From: Cephalopachus bancanus
Lineage: Eukaryota > Chordata > Mammalia > Primates > Tarsiidae
DNA: 64,000 bases
Assembly (NCBI GenBank): GCA_027257055.1
Contig: JAPVLO010000019.1
Coordinates: 12,233,001-12,297,000 of the forward strand
Reading direction: 5' to 3'
A program made the translations under genes and the position numbers. The notes beneath the pieces were generated by a model. It had not been told where the DNA came from. It saw only the letters and a program-made list of their open reading frames with translations, and did not search any database. Shown here piece after piece: positions 34,538 through 46,900 of this stretch (its first letter is position 1; every line of letters starts with the position of its first letter).

Positions 34538-35205
34538 GAATAAAAACTTTAAAATTTTAGAAGAAAACAGAAAAAATATTCATGTCATTGGATTTGGCAA
34601 TGATTTCTTGGATGTAACACTAAAATCAAAGGCAACAAAAATACAAGCAGATAAATTGGACTTCTTTAAAAGTAAAAACTTTTGAGCATCAAATGACACT
34701 ATCAAGAGACTGAAAAATCACTTATTCATGGGATGGGAGAAAATATTTGCAAATGATATATCTGATAAGGAATTAATATTCAAAATATATAAAGAATTTC
34801 TACAATACAGCAATAAAATCAACCCAATTCAGAAATGGACAAAAGGTGGGAACAACTCAAATGTTCATTGATGAATGATGAATTCATGAATTCATGAATT
34901 CATGAATGAAAAATAAAATGTGGTGCATGCATACAACAGAATATGATGAAGCCTTGGAAAGGAAAGAAATTTTGAAATATGCTACAAGAATGAAACTTGA
35001 AAACATTATGTTAACTAAATAAACCAGACACAAAGTGACAAACATTGTATGATTCCACTTATATGAGGAACTTGTATGATTCTACTTAACAGAGAAAAGT
35101 ACAAAAAGAGGTTACCAGGGGATGAGGAGAAAGAGGAATGGGCTTTTTTTTTTTTTTTCAATGAGTACAGAGTCTCTATTTGAGAAAAAGAAGCTTAAAA
35201 ATATA

Positions 35206-36053
35206 CCTTGGGATGTCATCATTATGATTTTTTTCTCTGTAACTGTAGCAGAAAAATTTAGTATTAGATAAATTTACCATGATTTAATTCCAATATCTCG
35301 TTATTTGTAAACCTAAACTTTCATGCATGGTCTCTAGTTAGTCTCCATCAAATGCTAGAGTTGTATATAGGATAATTATATAATTTACTCTTCATGCTCT
35401 AGACACTTTTTATGCATGAAAGAGAGCACTATTAATAATTATCCCAAGACAACTAGCATAAACCAGACCTATCCTAGGCAAGCCAAAATGTCTCATCACC
35501 CAGAATAGGAACAAATTTTTTTTAAAAAGCAGTATCTCTTTGAGTTAAATTACGGAGACTTCTAGTATAAGTGCCTTCCTAGAAAAAAAAGGTGAGAACA
35601 GATGAAAATTTCAGCACCGTAATGTGTTTGCTTTTATCTCATATAACATTACTTAAATGTAAATATTTTACTGACCAGCATAATAGATGCTATTCGCTTG
35701 TAGCACTTTACTAAGAAAATATTTACTGAGGAATTCTAAGGGCACAATTTGCAATTAAAATCATAGAGCAAATACATTATTACTCACTAGAAAGTCTTGC
35801 AAATAAGTGGAAATTTACTGTATGCCATTAATGTTAAGTGTGTAAGAAAATTCTGCAAAGTAAGCAATGTAGAGGCTATTCAAATGGCCTATGAGGACAT
35901 TTTGGTAACATGTTTTAGGACAGATGTTTACTTTGTTTGTTTGTTTGTTTTGCTAATAATTGTTTCCATCAAAAGACCATTGTTTAAAATTACACTTTAG
36001 CAGGGACATAGTTAATTACTCCAGAAAAATAATTTTTAAAAAATACATGTTTG
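35206..36053. other. No gene seen
   Basis: Unassigned AT-rich DNA with a (TTTG)n run near 35936-35950. A 67-codon open frame at 35797-36000 has no recognisable feature. Confidence 0.4.
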
Positions 36054-36354
36054 GGCTGGGCCCAGTGACTCATTCCTATAATCCCAGTCTTTTGGGAGGC
36101 AGGTGTGAGACATTTGCCGGAACCCAGGTGTTCCAGACCAGCGTGGGCTACTTGGCAAGACTTCATCTCTACAATAAATCAAAAAAATTAGCCAGGCATG
36201 GTGGCAGACTCCTGTGGTTCCAGCTATTTGGAAGACTGAGGTTTACCTGAACCCAGCAGGTAGAGGCTGCTGTGGCTGTGAGCATGCCGTTGCACTCCAG
36301 TCTGGGTGGCAGATTGAAATTTGGACTCCAAAAAAAAAAAAGGAAGAAAGAAAT
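36054..36354 (+). mobile_element. Alu dimer, diverged lineage member
   Basis: Starts GGCTGGGCCCAGTGACTCA and has the linker CTCTACAATAAATCAAAAAA, so it belongs to the lineage group, but it is more diverged than the copy at 6495. The hairpin region reads TGTGGCTGTGAGCATGCCG, the older form. Imperfect direct repeats TACATGTTTG (36044-36053) and TACATATTTG (36355-36364). Confidence 0.92.
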
Positions 36355-36364
36355 TACATATTTG

Positions 36365-37129
36365 TACTTGGTTATTGCATAAGTACTAATGAGAGTGGGA
36401 AGTTTATGACAAGATATGAATAAGAAAGAGTGAAAAAGAATTCCCAAGCACCTTGTGTCCATATATAATATTCCACAGTTGTGGAATTGGAAATCTGGAT
36501 CAGCACAGAAGTTGATGCAGAAGAGACATGTTTCTTCACCACTCTTGGAGCTTCCTCCCATGTGCAGAGAAAGCTATGGAGGTAGTTCCTTGTTCCTTTC
36601 TGCCACTTGGTGCACTCAATTCCAAGGGTAGCGCTCAGCACATATTTGTCAAGATGTTCTCCCCAACATAGGGAGTCGCTGGTAGCAGATTAGTAATGCC
36701 TGGGACTAGTGGTGCAATAGTATAATGGAGATTAAGTGTTTGGAAGTCTTGTGGGTTCTATACCAAGTTGAAACCTTCAACTCGCCTCAACCAGGAATTG
36801 TAGTACTATCTTAATGCCTCTCCTTTTATATCTTTGTTTAATTTTTCCAGTGGTTCAGAACAAATGTGCTAAAGAGGTATATTATTTATTGGACCTTTCA
36901 ATGACTACCATTCTTGAATGAAAATGACTTTGTTATTCCACAACTGAGACATGATGATTGTCAAGTGAGAAGAGAGGTGTGGATGTAAAGGAAACCAACT
37001 CGTCTAGCTTTCCCTCTCTCTCCAAGCATGTATGTATTCTTCTCATCAAAATTCTTCCCATTTCCATCAACATCTTAGGCATTGGGATTCATAGGATAGA
37101 GAAAAAGTGTAATTGAAGGAAGGAAAGGG
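36365..37129. other. No gene seen
   Basis: Unassigned. Minus-strand open frames of 89 and 130 codons overlap the Alu end at 36169-36641 and are not credible genes. Confidence 0.4.
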
Positions 37130-37870
37130 GGAGGAAGATAAAGAATAACAATTACTTACCTATATTGGTACTACATTATGCATAAAATCTCAAATTCTTA
37201 TAACACCAGCAACTGGTGATAATTATCCCAAGTTCATAGATGAAGAATGTTTCTTTTATTTATTTCTATGTAATAAGCCACCCTAAAACTTTTAGACTTT
37301 AAACAGTAATGATTTAGTTCTCATAATTCTGTGTTGGCTAGACTCAGTCCAGTGTTTCTTCTGCTCCATTTAGTGATGACTGAATTCACTCATACAGTCG
37401 CACCCTGGCTGGCATTATTCATATGTCTGGTACCTCAACTGGGATGGCTGGAACCAGTCAGGGAAGGATGAGTTTCTATCTCCATCAGGGTAATTGGACT
37501 TATGTTACATAGTGACTCACGACTCCAAGGGAGTGAAAACAGACACCATCTCAATTACTAAGACCTAGTCCCAGACCTGGTGCCCCACTATTCTGCAATA
37601 TCTTATTTAAAAGTCCCAAGCTGGCTCAGATATAAAGGGAGGAGAAGTAGACACTTCTCTGGATAGTATGAGCAGCATGTGTACTTTACTGCTAAAATGA
37701 TAGTAGATATTGTTGGCAACCCATTTTGGTGACAACCTATTATAAAGAAATTAGAGGTCAGACAAGATAATTTGTCCAGTATTACACTGCTAGAATGTGA
37801 CGATTAAACTACCATGTGTGCCTGATTCTAGAGCAGAGTTTCTCCATTACACCAGGCGGTTTCAGACTAT
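37130..37870 (+). mobile_element. MIR split by an LTR-like insertion
   Basis: The left part (37130-37247) ends in AATTATCCCAAGTTCATAGAT and GAAGAA, as the MIR core does (TTATCCCCATTTTACAGATGAGGAAAC in families known to me). The right part (37745-37870) continues with AATTAGAGGTCAGACAAGA, TATTACACTGCTAGAATGTGA and CTCCATTACACCAGGC, the MIR 3' half. The inserted element sits exactly between them. Confidence 0.68.
37248..37744 (-). mobile_element. LTR-like insertion in a MIR
   Basis: 497 bp flanked by the 5-bp repeat AAGAA (37243-37247 and 37745-37749). The left end reads TAATAAGCCACCCTAAAAC, AGACTTTAAACAGTAATGAT, TCTCATAATTCTGTG, a phrase order like the complement of MaLR-type LTR 3' ends. A 5-bp duplication suits an ERVL-MaLR LTR. 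The family is not named with confidence. Confidence 0.5.
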
Positions 37871-40257
37871 GCTTCACCTTACAAACCCCCAGAGCCCCCT
37901 TAGCTGTATGATAATAAATTTTTACATATGGATTCCTTTGAAGGGAAGGTTCAAAAACTAAACAAATTTGAAAACTAGCAACCTATACTGCTTTTGTTTA
38001 CTTTGAGGGTTGAGGGCAATAACCATGTTCTCAAGTAATTTACAGTCACTCAAAAACAGTACAGAAGAATCTTGGTCATAAAAGAAAGAGCTGGAAGATA
38101 TCTCCCCAATCCTAAGAACTTTTGTCTCTATAGTTGCAGGTAAAAATATTAAAATTCCTTCAATGCTTTGCCCTAAAAGGTCTTAACACTTCGGATAAAA
38201 ATTTTCAACAAATTTTGCCCCCAAAAAGTTTACTCTTATGCCACAATAGAAAATAGTTTCCTATGGAATCAAGAAAAAGATTTCTAAATCAGCTTTCCTT
38301 GGCTTCTCATATACTCCCAGATAATTTTTATATTCTATCAGTTAGTGAGTGCTTAAAAAATTAGTCAGTGTAATTACATGGTCCATAAAGAAAAGAAAGT
38401 AATTTGGCTAGAAAAAAATGTTTGTACATTTTTAAATCATATAGATTGATGATACTCAAGAGATGGCTGTAATTACTCAAATATTATTTTTGTGGAAATA
38501 AGAATATCTAGAAATACTATATATAGATTTGATGTTTCATTAATAAATAAATAATATGAACAAGAAGCTTTAGAAACAAATTCTTAATTTATTTATTTTT
38601 TCCCTTAATTGTGAGACTAAAAGTTGCTGAAATAATATCAACACATGAAGTGTTTTTATCCTTCAATTTATAGGACGTGGAGAATATGCATTATTTTAGA
38701 GCTTAGAGAAAAAAATTGAGATTTTGAGTGGATGCATATATTTGGGGAAGGAATTTTACTGTGGATACTAGAATTATAAAAATGGAAAGAATATTAAAAT
38801 CATCTGGTTTATCTCTTATTTTAATTTGTGGTAGCTAATATCCAAAACTTATCCTTGGCTTCAAGTAGAACATATAAGAAGTAATTCTAGAGACAATCTC
38901 CAGTCACCTCTCCATAACACCATGCTACTTACTACATGTGTTGATTTATCTCCCCCTGAATTTCTCTTGGCACTTAATAAACTTCAACTTGCATATCACA
39001 GTAGAAAGGTAGGTGAAACACTATAAGATAATTCAGGTGTATGGGGAGGCATGTCTATCATAAATCATACATGAATAACTGACTTAACATACCCAAGCCT
39101 AAGCTTAAGTGGGGTTCTGTATCATTTAAATGCTGTCATATTTTAAAATTTTCTTCTGCTCTTTACAAAGTGATAGAACACCATAATTTTACCCCTAAGC
39201 CTGTCATGCATCCACGTTCTTATTTGAAGACTTTAAAATAACAAATCAATTGAATTCTGAGTAAGTTTGAAATTATTTTATTTTATTTTATTGCAGTAGA
39301 GTATGCCTACCAACCTATATATAGGATATTAGTAACGTAAATTCTGCTCAGACTAATGTCTTAGATTTGCTTTTTCCATGTACTTTCACATATATTATTC
39401 TCATAGCTTAGAAAGTGTTACATATTCCTACTTATTACTGAAGTGCAAATAGCAAGATTGTGTTCAATAAAGTATGTATAATGTATTTATATGAAATTAT
39501 AAATTAACAACCTACTCAAAACTTTTAAAAAGTGTTTTTGCTTCTACAACAATATGCCTTATGCAATCAAGATGTGGAAATAAATATCTCAAATAGTTTT
39601 AAAATAAATGTAATTTTTTTTCACGGGGTCAAAGAAGAGAAAACAAACTTTTCTATTAACAGCATATCACTCAGGTGATTCAACTGAGCACATCAGTTTT
39701 CTAATTGTCAGATTATCTTCTCTCTTCTTGATTTCTCTTTTATTTTATAACAGAAAGAAAACTATTTGCTCTTCATGGGTAAAATTTCAAAGACAATCTT
39801 GTAACTTCCAATTCCTTGCGCTCTGTTACTCCTTAAAATACTGTTTCACTGATGCTCTCAGCATGTAGCACTGGCTTTATTTTTATTATTTTACTTATTC
39901 ACTCAAAAACTTACATATTATCTGCCTAATATGTAAAAATAAATATTAAATAGTATAAATATAAATATTATACATTTCCCTTGATAAATTTACCATTAAT
40001 CTAGCAGAAGGAAAATATAAATTGTTACTCTGTTAGCAGTAAAAAACAAACTGCAGTAATTCTTCATGAGTGGATGACTTAATTCATGTAAGCAGAAAAA
40101 AATAAAGTTCTATACTTCTTCCTTCCAATTAGATGGACAGGAGTGGAATAAAGAAAAACCTGAAATATCAAAGCTTTAGTTGCACTAAAGAGCAAAGTCT
40201 GAGATGATTGGCTTTTTTTTCCCTTGTGGTGGAACACTAATTAATTTCTAGCAATGC
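37871..40257. other. No gene seen; AT-rich
   Basis: About 2.4 kb without a recognisable gene or repeat. There is a short (ATTTT)n run near 39275-39297. All open frames are below 60 codons. Confidence 0.45.
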
Positions 40258-41409
40258 AAAGTAAAACCACCATTCCTATTTAACATAGTAATTGAAGTCC
40301 TTGCCAGAGCAATCAGGCAAGATAAATAAATAAATAGTACTCAAATAGGGAAAGAGAAAGCTAAATTATCTATTCACCGACAATTTGAATCTCTTCTGGA
40401 AAACCCTAAAGATTCCATCAAAAGATATAGTAAGCGACTTCAGTAAATTCTCTGGATACAAAAATCAGTAGTGTTTCTATATAACAACAAAATTCAAGCT
40501 GAGAACCAAATCAGAAACACAATTTTATTTACAATAGCCACACAAAAGATAAACTACCTGGGAATGCATCTAATCAAGGAGTGAAATACCTTTACAATGA
40601 GAACTATAAAACACTGCCGAGAGAAGTCAAAGATGACATAAACAAATGAAAAAACTATTTCAGGCTCATGGATTGGAAGAAGCAAAATTGCTAAAATGTT
40701 CATACTACCCAAGCAATCTACAGATTCAGCTCAATTCTTATAAAACTTCCAGCATTATTTTTCACAGAATTAGAAAAAAAGCAATTCTCAAATTCTTATG
40801 GAAGCAAAAGAACCTGAATAACCAGAGCAATCTTCAGCAAAAAGAACAAAACCAAAAGCATCACATTACCAAACTTCAAACTTTACTATAAAACTGCGGT
40901 ATCCAAAACAGTGTGATACTGGTACAAAATTAGACACACAGACCAATAGAGAATGCAGAAATAAAGCCAATCACTTGCAACCAACTGATCTTCAACAAAG
41001 TCAGCATTGGTGAAAGGACACCCTGTTCAATAAATGTGGCTAGAAAAATGGCTAACCACATGCAGAAAAATACAACTGATTCCCTTCCTTTTACTGCACA
41101 CAAAAAGTAACTCAAGATGGATTGAAGACTTAAATGTAAGACCTGAAATTTCAAAAATCCTAATGAAAACCTAGGAAACACTCTTTCAAAGATTGGGTCT
41201 AGGCAACAAATTTATGATCAAGTCCTCAAAAGTAAATGGAGCCAAACCAAAAATTGACAAGTGGGACCTAATTAAACTAACGAGCTTCTGCACAGCAGAA
41301 GAATAGCAGTAAGAAGACAATCCACAGAATGGGAGAAAATATTTGCAAGCTATGCATCTGACAAAGAGCAAATACAGAATCTACAAAGAATTTAAACAAA
41401 CTGACAATA
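40258..41409 (+). mobile_element. Old L1 ORF2 fragment (reverse transcriptase to C-terminus)
   Basis: Starts at CCACCATTCCTATTTAACATAG (reverse-transcriptase domain), continues with CTCTTCTGGAAAACCCTAAAG and TTTCACAGAATTAGAAAAAAA, and ends near GAATCTACAAAGAATTTAAAC. All frames are interrupted. It abuts another L1 fragment at about 41410. Confidence 0.85.
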
Positions 41410-41639
41410 TGTACTGCCAAATTTAGCAGTGTCACTAGATATTAAGTCAATATGCAAAATTAATATTATTTTTATACCAGCAACACACAAAATGAATATT
41501 TAGAAATAAACTAAAATTTTCCAGGAATAAATTTAATGAAAGATGCACATATTTCCTGTAATAAAAACTACAGGGACTTCCAGCAAGATGATGACAGGGC
41601 AACCTGGTCTGTGAAACCCTCTGCAAAGAAGACTGCAGT

Positions 41640-42040
41640 GGGTCTCTGGCTCTCACTCCAGGGGCTGCGGACCCCAAAATCGTAGCCTGCTCTTCAAACG
41701 GAACTCGGCCGTTGCCACCGCTGGGGCATCACAACGGACCGGACAGCCACTGCAGCGCAGACAATGACGCCACTGCCGCCGCCACCGCAGCCACCGCCAC
41801 CGCCGCCGGTAGCACATCACACCACCTGGGCCGGAGGCGATCCACAACTTCAGTCCTTGAAGCCGCTTCAGGGAAGATCTGCTGGGATTGCTGCCACCTC
41901 TCCTGCAACCAAGACATCCTGCCCGCCATGAGTCTCCTGCCTGTGCCCTGAGGAAGGCACTATCTCCAGTCTCTGCTGGTTCCTGTCCAGCCCCGCACCC
42001 TCTGGAGCGAGCAGCTGAGATAGCACCACCTGCTGGCGAT
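41640..42040 (+). promoter_or_regulatory. CpG-rich L1 5' UTR (internal promoter region)
   Basis: A GC- and CpG-rich block with a run of GCC/CCG units at about 41770-41810, inside the L1 5' UTR. The L1 5' UTR holds an internal pol II promoter in other species. A degenerate YY1-like core AAGATGA lies at 41585-41591, ten bases from the 5' end. Activity here is not shown by sequence alone. Confidence 0.5.
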
Positions 42041-42936
42041 TCAAGGTAACAACACCGAAATGGGAGAAATAAGCTTGAAAAAGACATAGGCCAGAGTGGT
42101 GAACGGAGGGTGAACTGAACTGTCCTTCACAGCAGACCAGGGGCAACTGACCGTAACTGCAAACTAATTTACCTGCTTGAAAAGAACGCTAGAAATCGGA
42201 CCTGAAAGGACATTGGACTTAAACGAAAAGTCTCAGAGTGTGCTTCATTGATTCTGTTAGTTTAATGACTTAATACTATTCCTACTGTATTGTCCCTTTT
42301 TTTTCCTCTTCCTTTTCTTCTCTTTTCTTCTCTCTGTAAACCATATCTTTGTATAGAGGAACAGCACACCAATAAGATGGCTGGTTAGCTTGTATGTTAG
42401 CATCATTGTATGTTTTATTTATTTTTTTTTTTTTTGAATGGGAGTTGGTTCATCAGTAAGCTGTGGTCTATTGTTTTTTATCTGTTTCAGTATAGGTCTC
42501 TCTCTCCATTTGTTGGCACATGTTTGTTTCCCTCTTATTCTTCTATCTCTCCATTCCCCTCTTCAACTCAACGTCTGCTCCATTCTCTTCCCTCTGCTAA
42601 CCACATTTTATTTCAGGGAGTAAACCTACAGCCCAACTGCATGGACAGATTCCAAGGCAGTGGGAAGTGGGTTCCAGATTACCCATGCACCTGTCAGCAA
42701 AACCAGGACCTGTAGATAGATTTTTGAATCACAGCTCCCCTCTTCAAAACTGCAAAAAGGACCATCCCCAACCTACAGTGCAACTCCATAATTGAACAAA
42801 GTAAGAGGGCATACATAAAGAATAGGAGATTGAACAAGCAGAAGTAAAACCAATCCCTTTACCCCTGAATAACAGAATTAAAGAAGATGGCGACGTGGAG
42901 GGAAGGAAAAAGTAGGGAGGGGGAAAAACTGCACAA

Positions 42937-43900
42937 ATGAAGAAAAACCAAAAGAAGAATATAGGTCTCACACAGATCCCTGGGAGATCAGACACTGAGA
43001 AAACAGATTCTGGAACACAAACAATGAAGAGCCCCCAGAATGACTGGTCACATGCAACAAACCCAGACATCAAGACATTAATGGAGAGAATTTAAAAAAT
43101 GGAGGAGAGACAAGAGGAAAATAGGAAGGAGCTGATGTCAGAAATGACAGCAGTAACGAACACTGTGATGGAAATGAATAACAGACTAATAAGCATGGAA
43201 AGCAGAATTAGCCAAGCAGAAGAAAGACTCTCAGAGCTTGAAGACCAAAACACAAAACTAACCCAAACTGTCAAAAGCATAGAAAAGAAGCTCAACAGAC
43301 AGAACAAAACCTGTAAGAGATGAATAATTACTTCAAGAGACCAAACCTAAGAGTAATTGGGCTTCCTGAGGCAGAAAGAGAAACAGAAGCCACACTGGAA
43401 CAAACATTTCATGAAATCATTCAAGAAAACTTCCCTCATCTCATCAAGGATGAAAAAATTCAAACACAAGAGATTCAGAGAACCCCTGCAAGACAACAAA
43501 TGAGAAGACCAACTCCCAGACACATAATAATTCACCTAAACAAAGTAGCTATAAAAGAAAAAATCCTAAGGCAGCAAGAGAAAAAGGCCAGACTACCTAC
43601 CAGGGAAGACCAATTAGAATAGCAGCAGATTTATCCACAGAAAAGCTTCAGGCTACGAAAGCCTAGAGCACTATATTCAAAGTTCTAAAAGATAAACAAT
43701 TTCAACCAAGAATAACCTACCCAGCCAAACTAAGCATCATCAGTGAGGGAGAATTGAAATCTTTTCCAGATATCCAATCCCTAAGAACCTACGCTGCCAC
43801 CAGACCACCTCTACAAGAAACACTTAAGAAAGTACTGAACACAGAAGAAAAAGAAAAAAGAACAACAACATTCTTCACAAGAGTACAGGCAAAAGATTAA
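42937..43900 (+). pseudogene. L1 ORF1 pseudogene (RNA-binding coiled-coil protein)
   Basis: Starts MKKNQKKNIGLTQIPGRS at 42937. A stop codon TAA lies at 43093-43095, then a coiled-coil segment (43099-43323, heptads such as SRISQAEERLSELEDQN), a frameshift near 43315, the RRM domain (43320-43622, RPNLRVIGLPEAERETEATL), another frameshift near 43612 and the C-terminal domain (FQPRITYPAKLSIISEGEL) ending at 43900. A further in-frame stop is in the C-terminal part. ORF1p would coat L1 RNA; this copy cannot. Confidence 0.88.
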
Positions 43901-43972
43901 AAACACACATTAGCCAACTCCAAAACCCAAAGAAAGACAACAAACAAACAGGAACAATTCTGTAAGAACATT

Positions 43973-46900
43973 ATGACAGGGATCAACTCTTGCATTTCAA
44001 TTATTAGCCTAAATGTGAATGAACTAAATGCACCACTGAAAAGACATAGAATGGCAAATGGATAAAAAATCACCAGGCAACAATCTATTGCCTTCAAGAG
44101 ACTCACCTCACTAGAAAGGACACCCACAGACTCAAAGTAAGAGGATGGGAAACAAACTTTCAGCCGAACAGAATACAAAAGAAAGGAGGAGTAGCGATCT
44201 TAATTTCAGACAAAATACTCTTCAAGCTATTAAAAATCAAAAAAGATACAGAAGGCCACTACATAATGATAAAAGGCTCAATCCATCAACAAGAAATATC
44301 TATCCTAACCATATATGCACCCAACATAGGTGCACCAACTTTCATAAAGCAACTTCTAGGAAAACTAAAGAAAGATATTGAGTCTAACACCATCATAACT
44401 GGAGTCGTTAATACCCCACTCACAACCCTAGACAGATCATCAGGACAAAAAATCAGCAAGGAGATCCGGAACCTCAATGTGACTTTGGACCAAATGGATT
44501 TAATTGATACCTATAGAACACTCCATCCAAAGACCATAGAATATACATTCTACTCATCACCACATGGAACGTATTCTAAGATCGACCACGTAATTGGCCA
44601 TAAATCAAGCATAAGCAAATTTAAAAGGACCAAAATTCTACCATGCACCTTCTTGGACCACAGTGGAATAAAAATAAACATTGACACCAACAAAGTTCCC
44701 CCAAAACCCACAAAGACATGGACACTAAACAGCATGATGCTAAACAACTCCTGGGTCAATGATGAAATCAAAACAGAGATCAAAAGATACCTGGAAACAA
44801 ATGAAAATGAAGAAACATCTTACCAAAATCTCTGGGACGCCCTTGAAAGCTGTAGTAAGAGGGGAATTTATATCCCTACAAACACACATAAAGAAAATGG
44901 AAGGAACACAAATTAACAACCTAACAAGGCACCTAAAAAACCTGGAAAAGCAAGACCACAAAAAACCCTAATTTCAGCAGAGGAATCCAGATCACCAAAA
45001 TAAAAGCCCAAATCCAGGACATAGAAGACAAAAAGATAATACAAAAAACAATGAAACAAAAAGCTGGTTCTTTGAAAGGATAAACAAGATCGATGGTCCC
45101 CTAGCTAGACTGACCAAGAAAAAATGAGAAAAAAATCAAATAACCACAATCAGAAACAAAAAACATGAAGTCACATCTGAACCTGAAGAAATACAAAAGA
45201 TCATTAGAGACTACTACGTAAACTTGTATGGAAACAAACTTGAAAACCTTAAGGAAATGGAGGACTTTCTGACATCACGCAACCTACCTAGATTGGAACA
45301 AGAGGAAATTGAGACCCTAAATAGACCAATAACAATCAAGGAAATTGACTACGTAATAAGAAAACTTCCTACAAAAAAAAAGCTCTGGTCCAGATGGTTT
45401 TCCAGCAGAATTCTACAAAACATTTAAGGAGGAGCTGATCCAATCCTACTGAAGGTATTCCAGGTGATTGAAAAAGATGGATCTCTCCCCAAATCATTTT
45501 ACAAAGCTAACATCACATTGATACCCAAGCCAGGTAAAGATCCAACAAAGAAAGAGAACTACAGGCCAATATCTTTAATGAACATAGATGCTAAATTATC
45601 AACAAGATCCTAGCAAACCGAATTCAGCAATACATCTCAAAAATCATCCATCATGACCAAGTAGGCTTCATTCCTGGGATGCAAGGCTGGTTCAACATTC
45701 GTAAAACCATAAATGTAATTAAATACATCAACGGATGTCAAAACAAAAACCACATGATTATATCATTAGCTGCAGAAAAAGTTTTTGATAAAATCTAGCA
45801 CTCCTTCTTGATAAAAACCCTTGAACATCTAGGCATACGGGAAACATACCTCAAAATAGTAAAAGCCATCTACGAGAAACCCACAGCGAGCATACTCCTA
45901 AATGGACAAAAATTGGAACCATTTCCCCTGAAAACTGGAACAAGACAAGGATGCCCACTCTCACCCCTCCTGTTCAACATAGTATTGGAAGTCCTGGCTC
46001 GAGCAATCAGAGAAGAGGAGGCAATCAGGGGTATCCAAATAGAAAAAGAGGAAGTCAAGTTATCTCTCTTTGCAGATGATATGATTGTATACCTTGAAAA
46101 CCCAAGAGAATCTGTCAAAATCCTCCTTACACTGATAAAGGCCTTTGGCAAAATCTCAGGATACAAAATAAATGTACAAAAGACCATCGCATTTCTCTAC
46201 ACCAATAATAAACAAACAGAAACCCAAATAAAAACAAAATTCCATTCACAATAGCCACACAAAAAATGAAATACCTTGGCATCTTCCTAACCAGAGACGT
46301 GAAAGACCTTTACGATGAAAATTACAAAACACTGCTCAAAGATATCAAAGATGACACAAACAAGTGGAAAAATATCCCATGCTCATGGATTGGAAGAATC
46401 AACATTGTGAAGACATCCACCTTACCTAAGGCAATCTACAAATTCAATGCAATACCCATTAAATTACCAGCAACATTCTTCTCAGACCTAGAAAAGACAA
46501 CACAGGAATTCATATGGAAACACAAACATCCAAGAATAGCCAGAACAATCCTCAGCAAAGTAACCAAAACAGGTGGTATCACATTACCAGACTTCAAACT
46601 TTACTATAAAGCTACAATCATCAAAACAGCTTGGTATTGGTTTAGGAACAGGCATATAGATCAATGGAATAGAATTGAGATTCCAGAAGCAAAACCTCAA
46701 TTTCTCAACCAACTCATCTTCGACAAGGCCTCCACCACCTACCACTGGGGAGAGGAGAACCTATTCAGTAAATGGTGCTGGGAAAACTGGCTGACCACAT
46801 GCAGAAGATTGAAACCGGACCCCTATCTATCCCCATGCACAAAGGTTAACTCCAAATGGATCAGAGACCTAAATGTAAAACCTCAAACCACAAGAACCTT

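Larger units (their letters stand above)
32700..35205 (+). mobile_element. Old L1 (L1M-type) ORF2 end and 3' UTR, interrupted
   Basis: The left piece (32700-32987) has ORF2 landmarks such as CAATCCCTATCAAAATCTCAA. The right piece resumes at 34538 (AAACTTTAAAATTTTAGAAG, ORF2 C-terminal region) and runs through the 3' UTR (GGTTACCAGGGGATGAGG, about 35110) to near 35205. About 500 bp of the old L1 are missing at the junction, where a younger L1/Alu insert sits. A small (GAATTCAT)n repeat lies at about 34875-34905. Confidence 0.82.

Noticed and set aside
34875..34905. (GAATTCAT)n as a structured element
   Set aside because: About three short units in an L1 3' region; a simple local expansion.
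41640..42040. CpG-rich block as a host gene promoter or CpG island
   Set aside because: It lies fully inside the 5' UTR of a complete L1 whose ends are fixed by 12-bp duplications.
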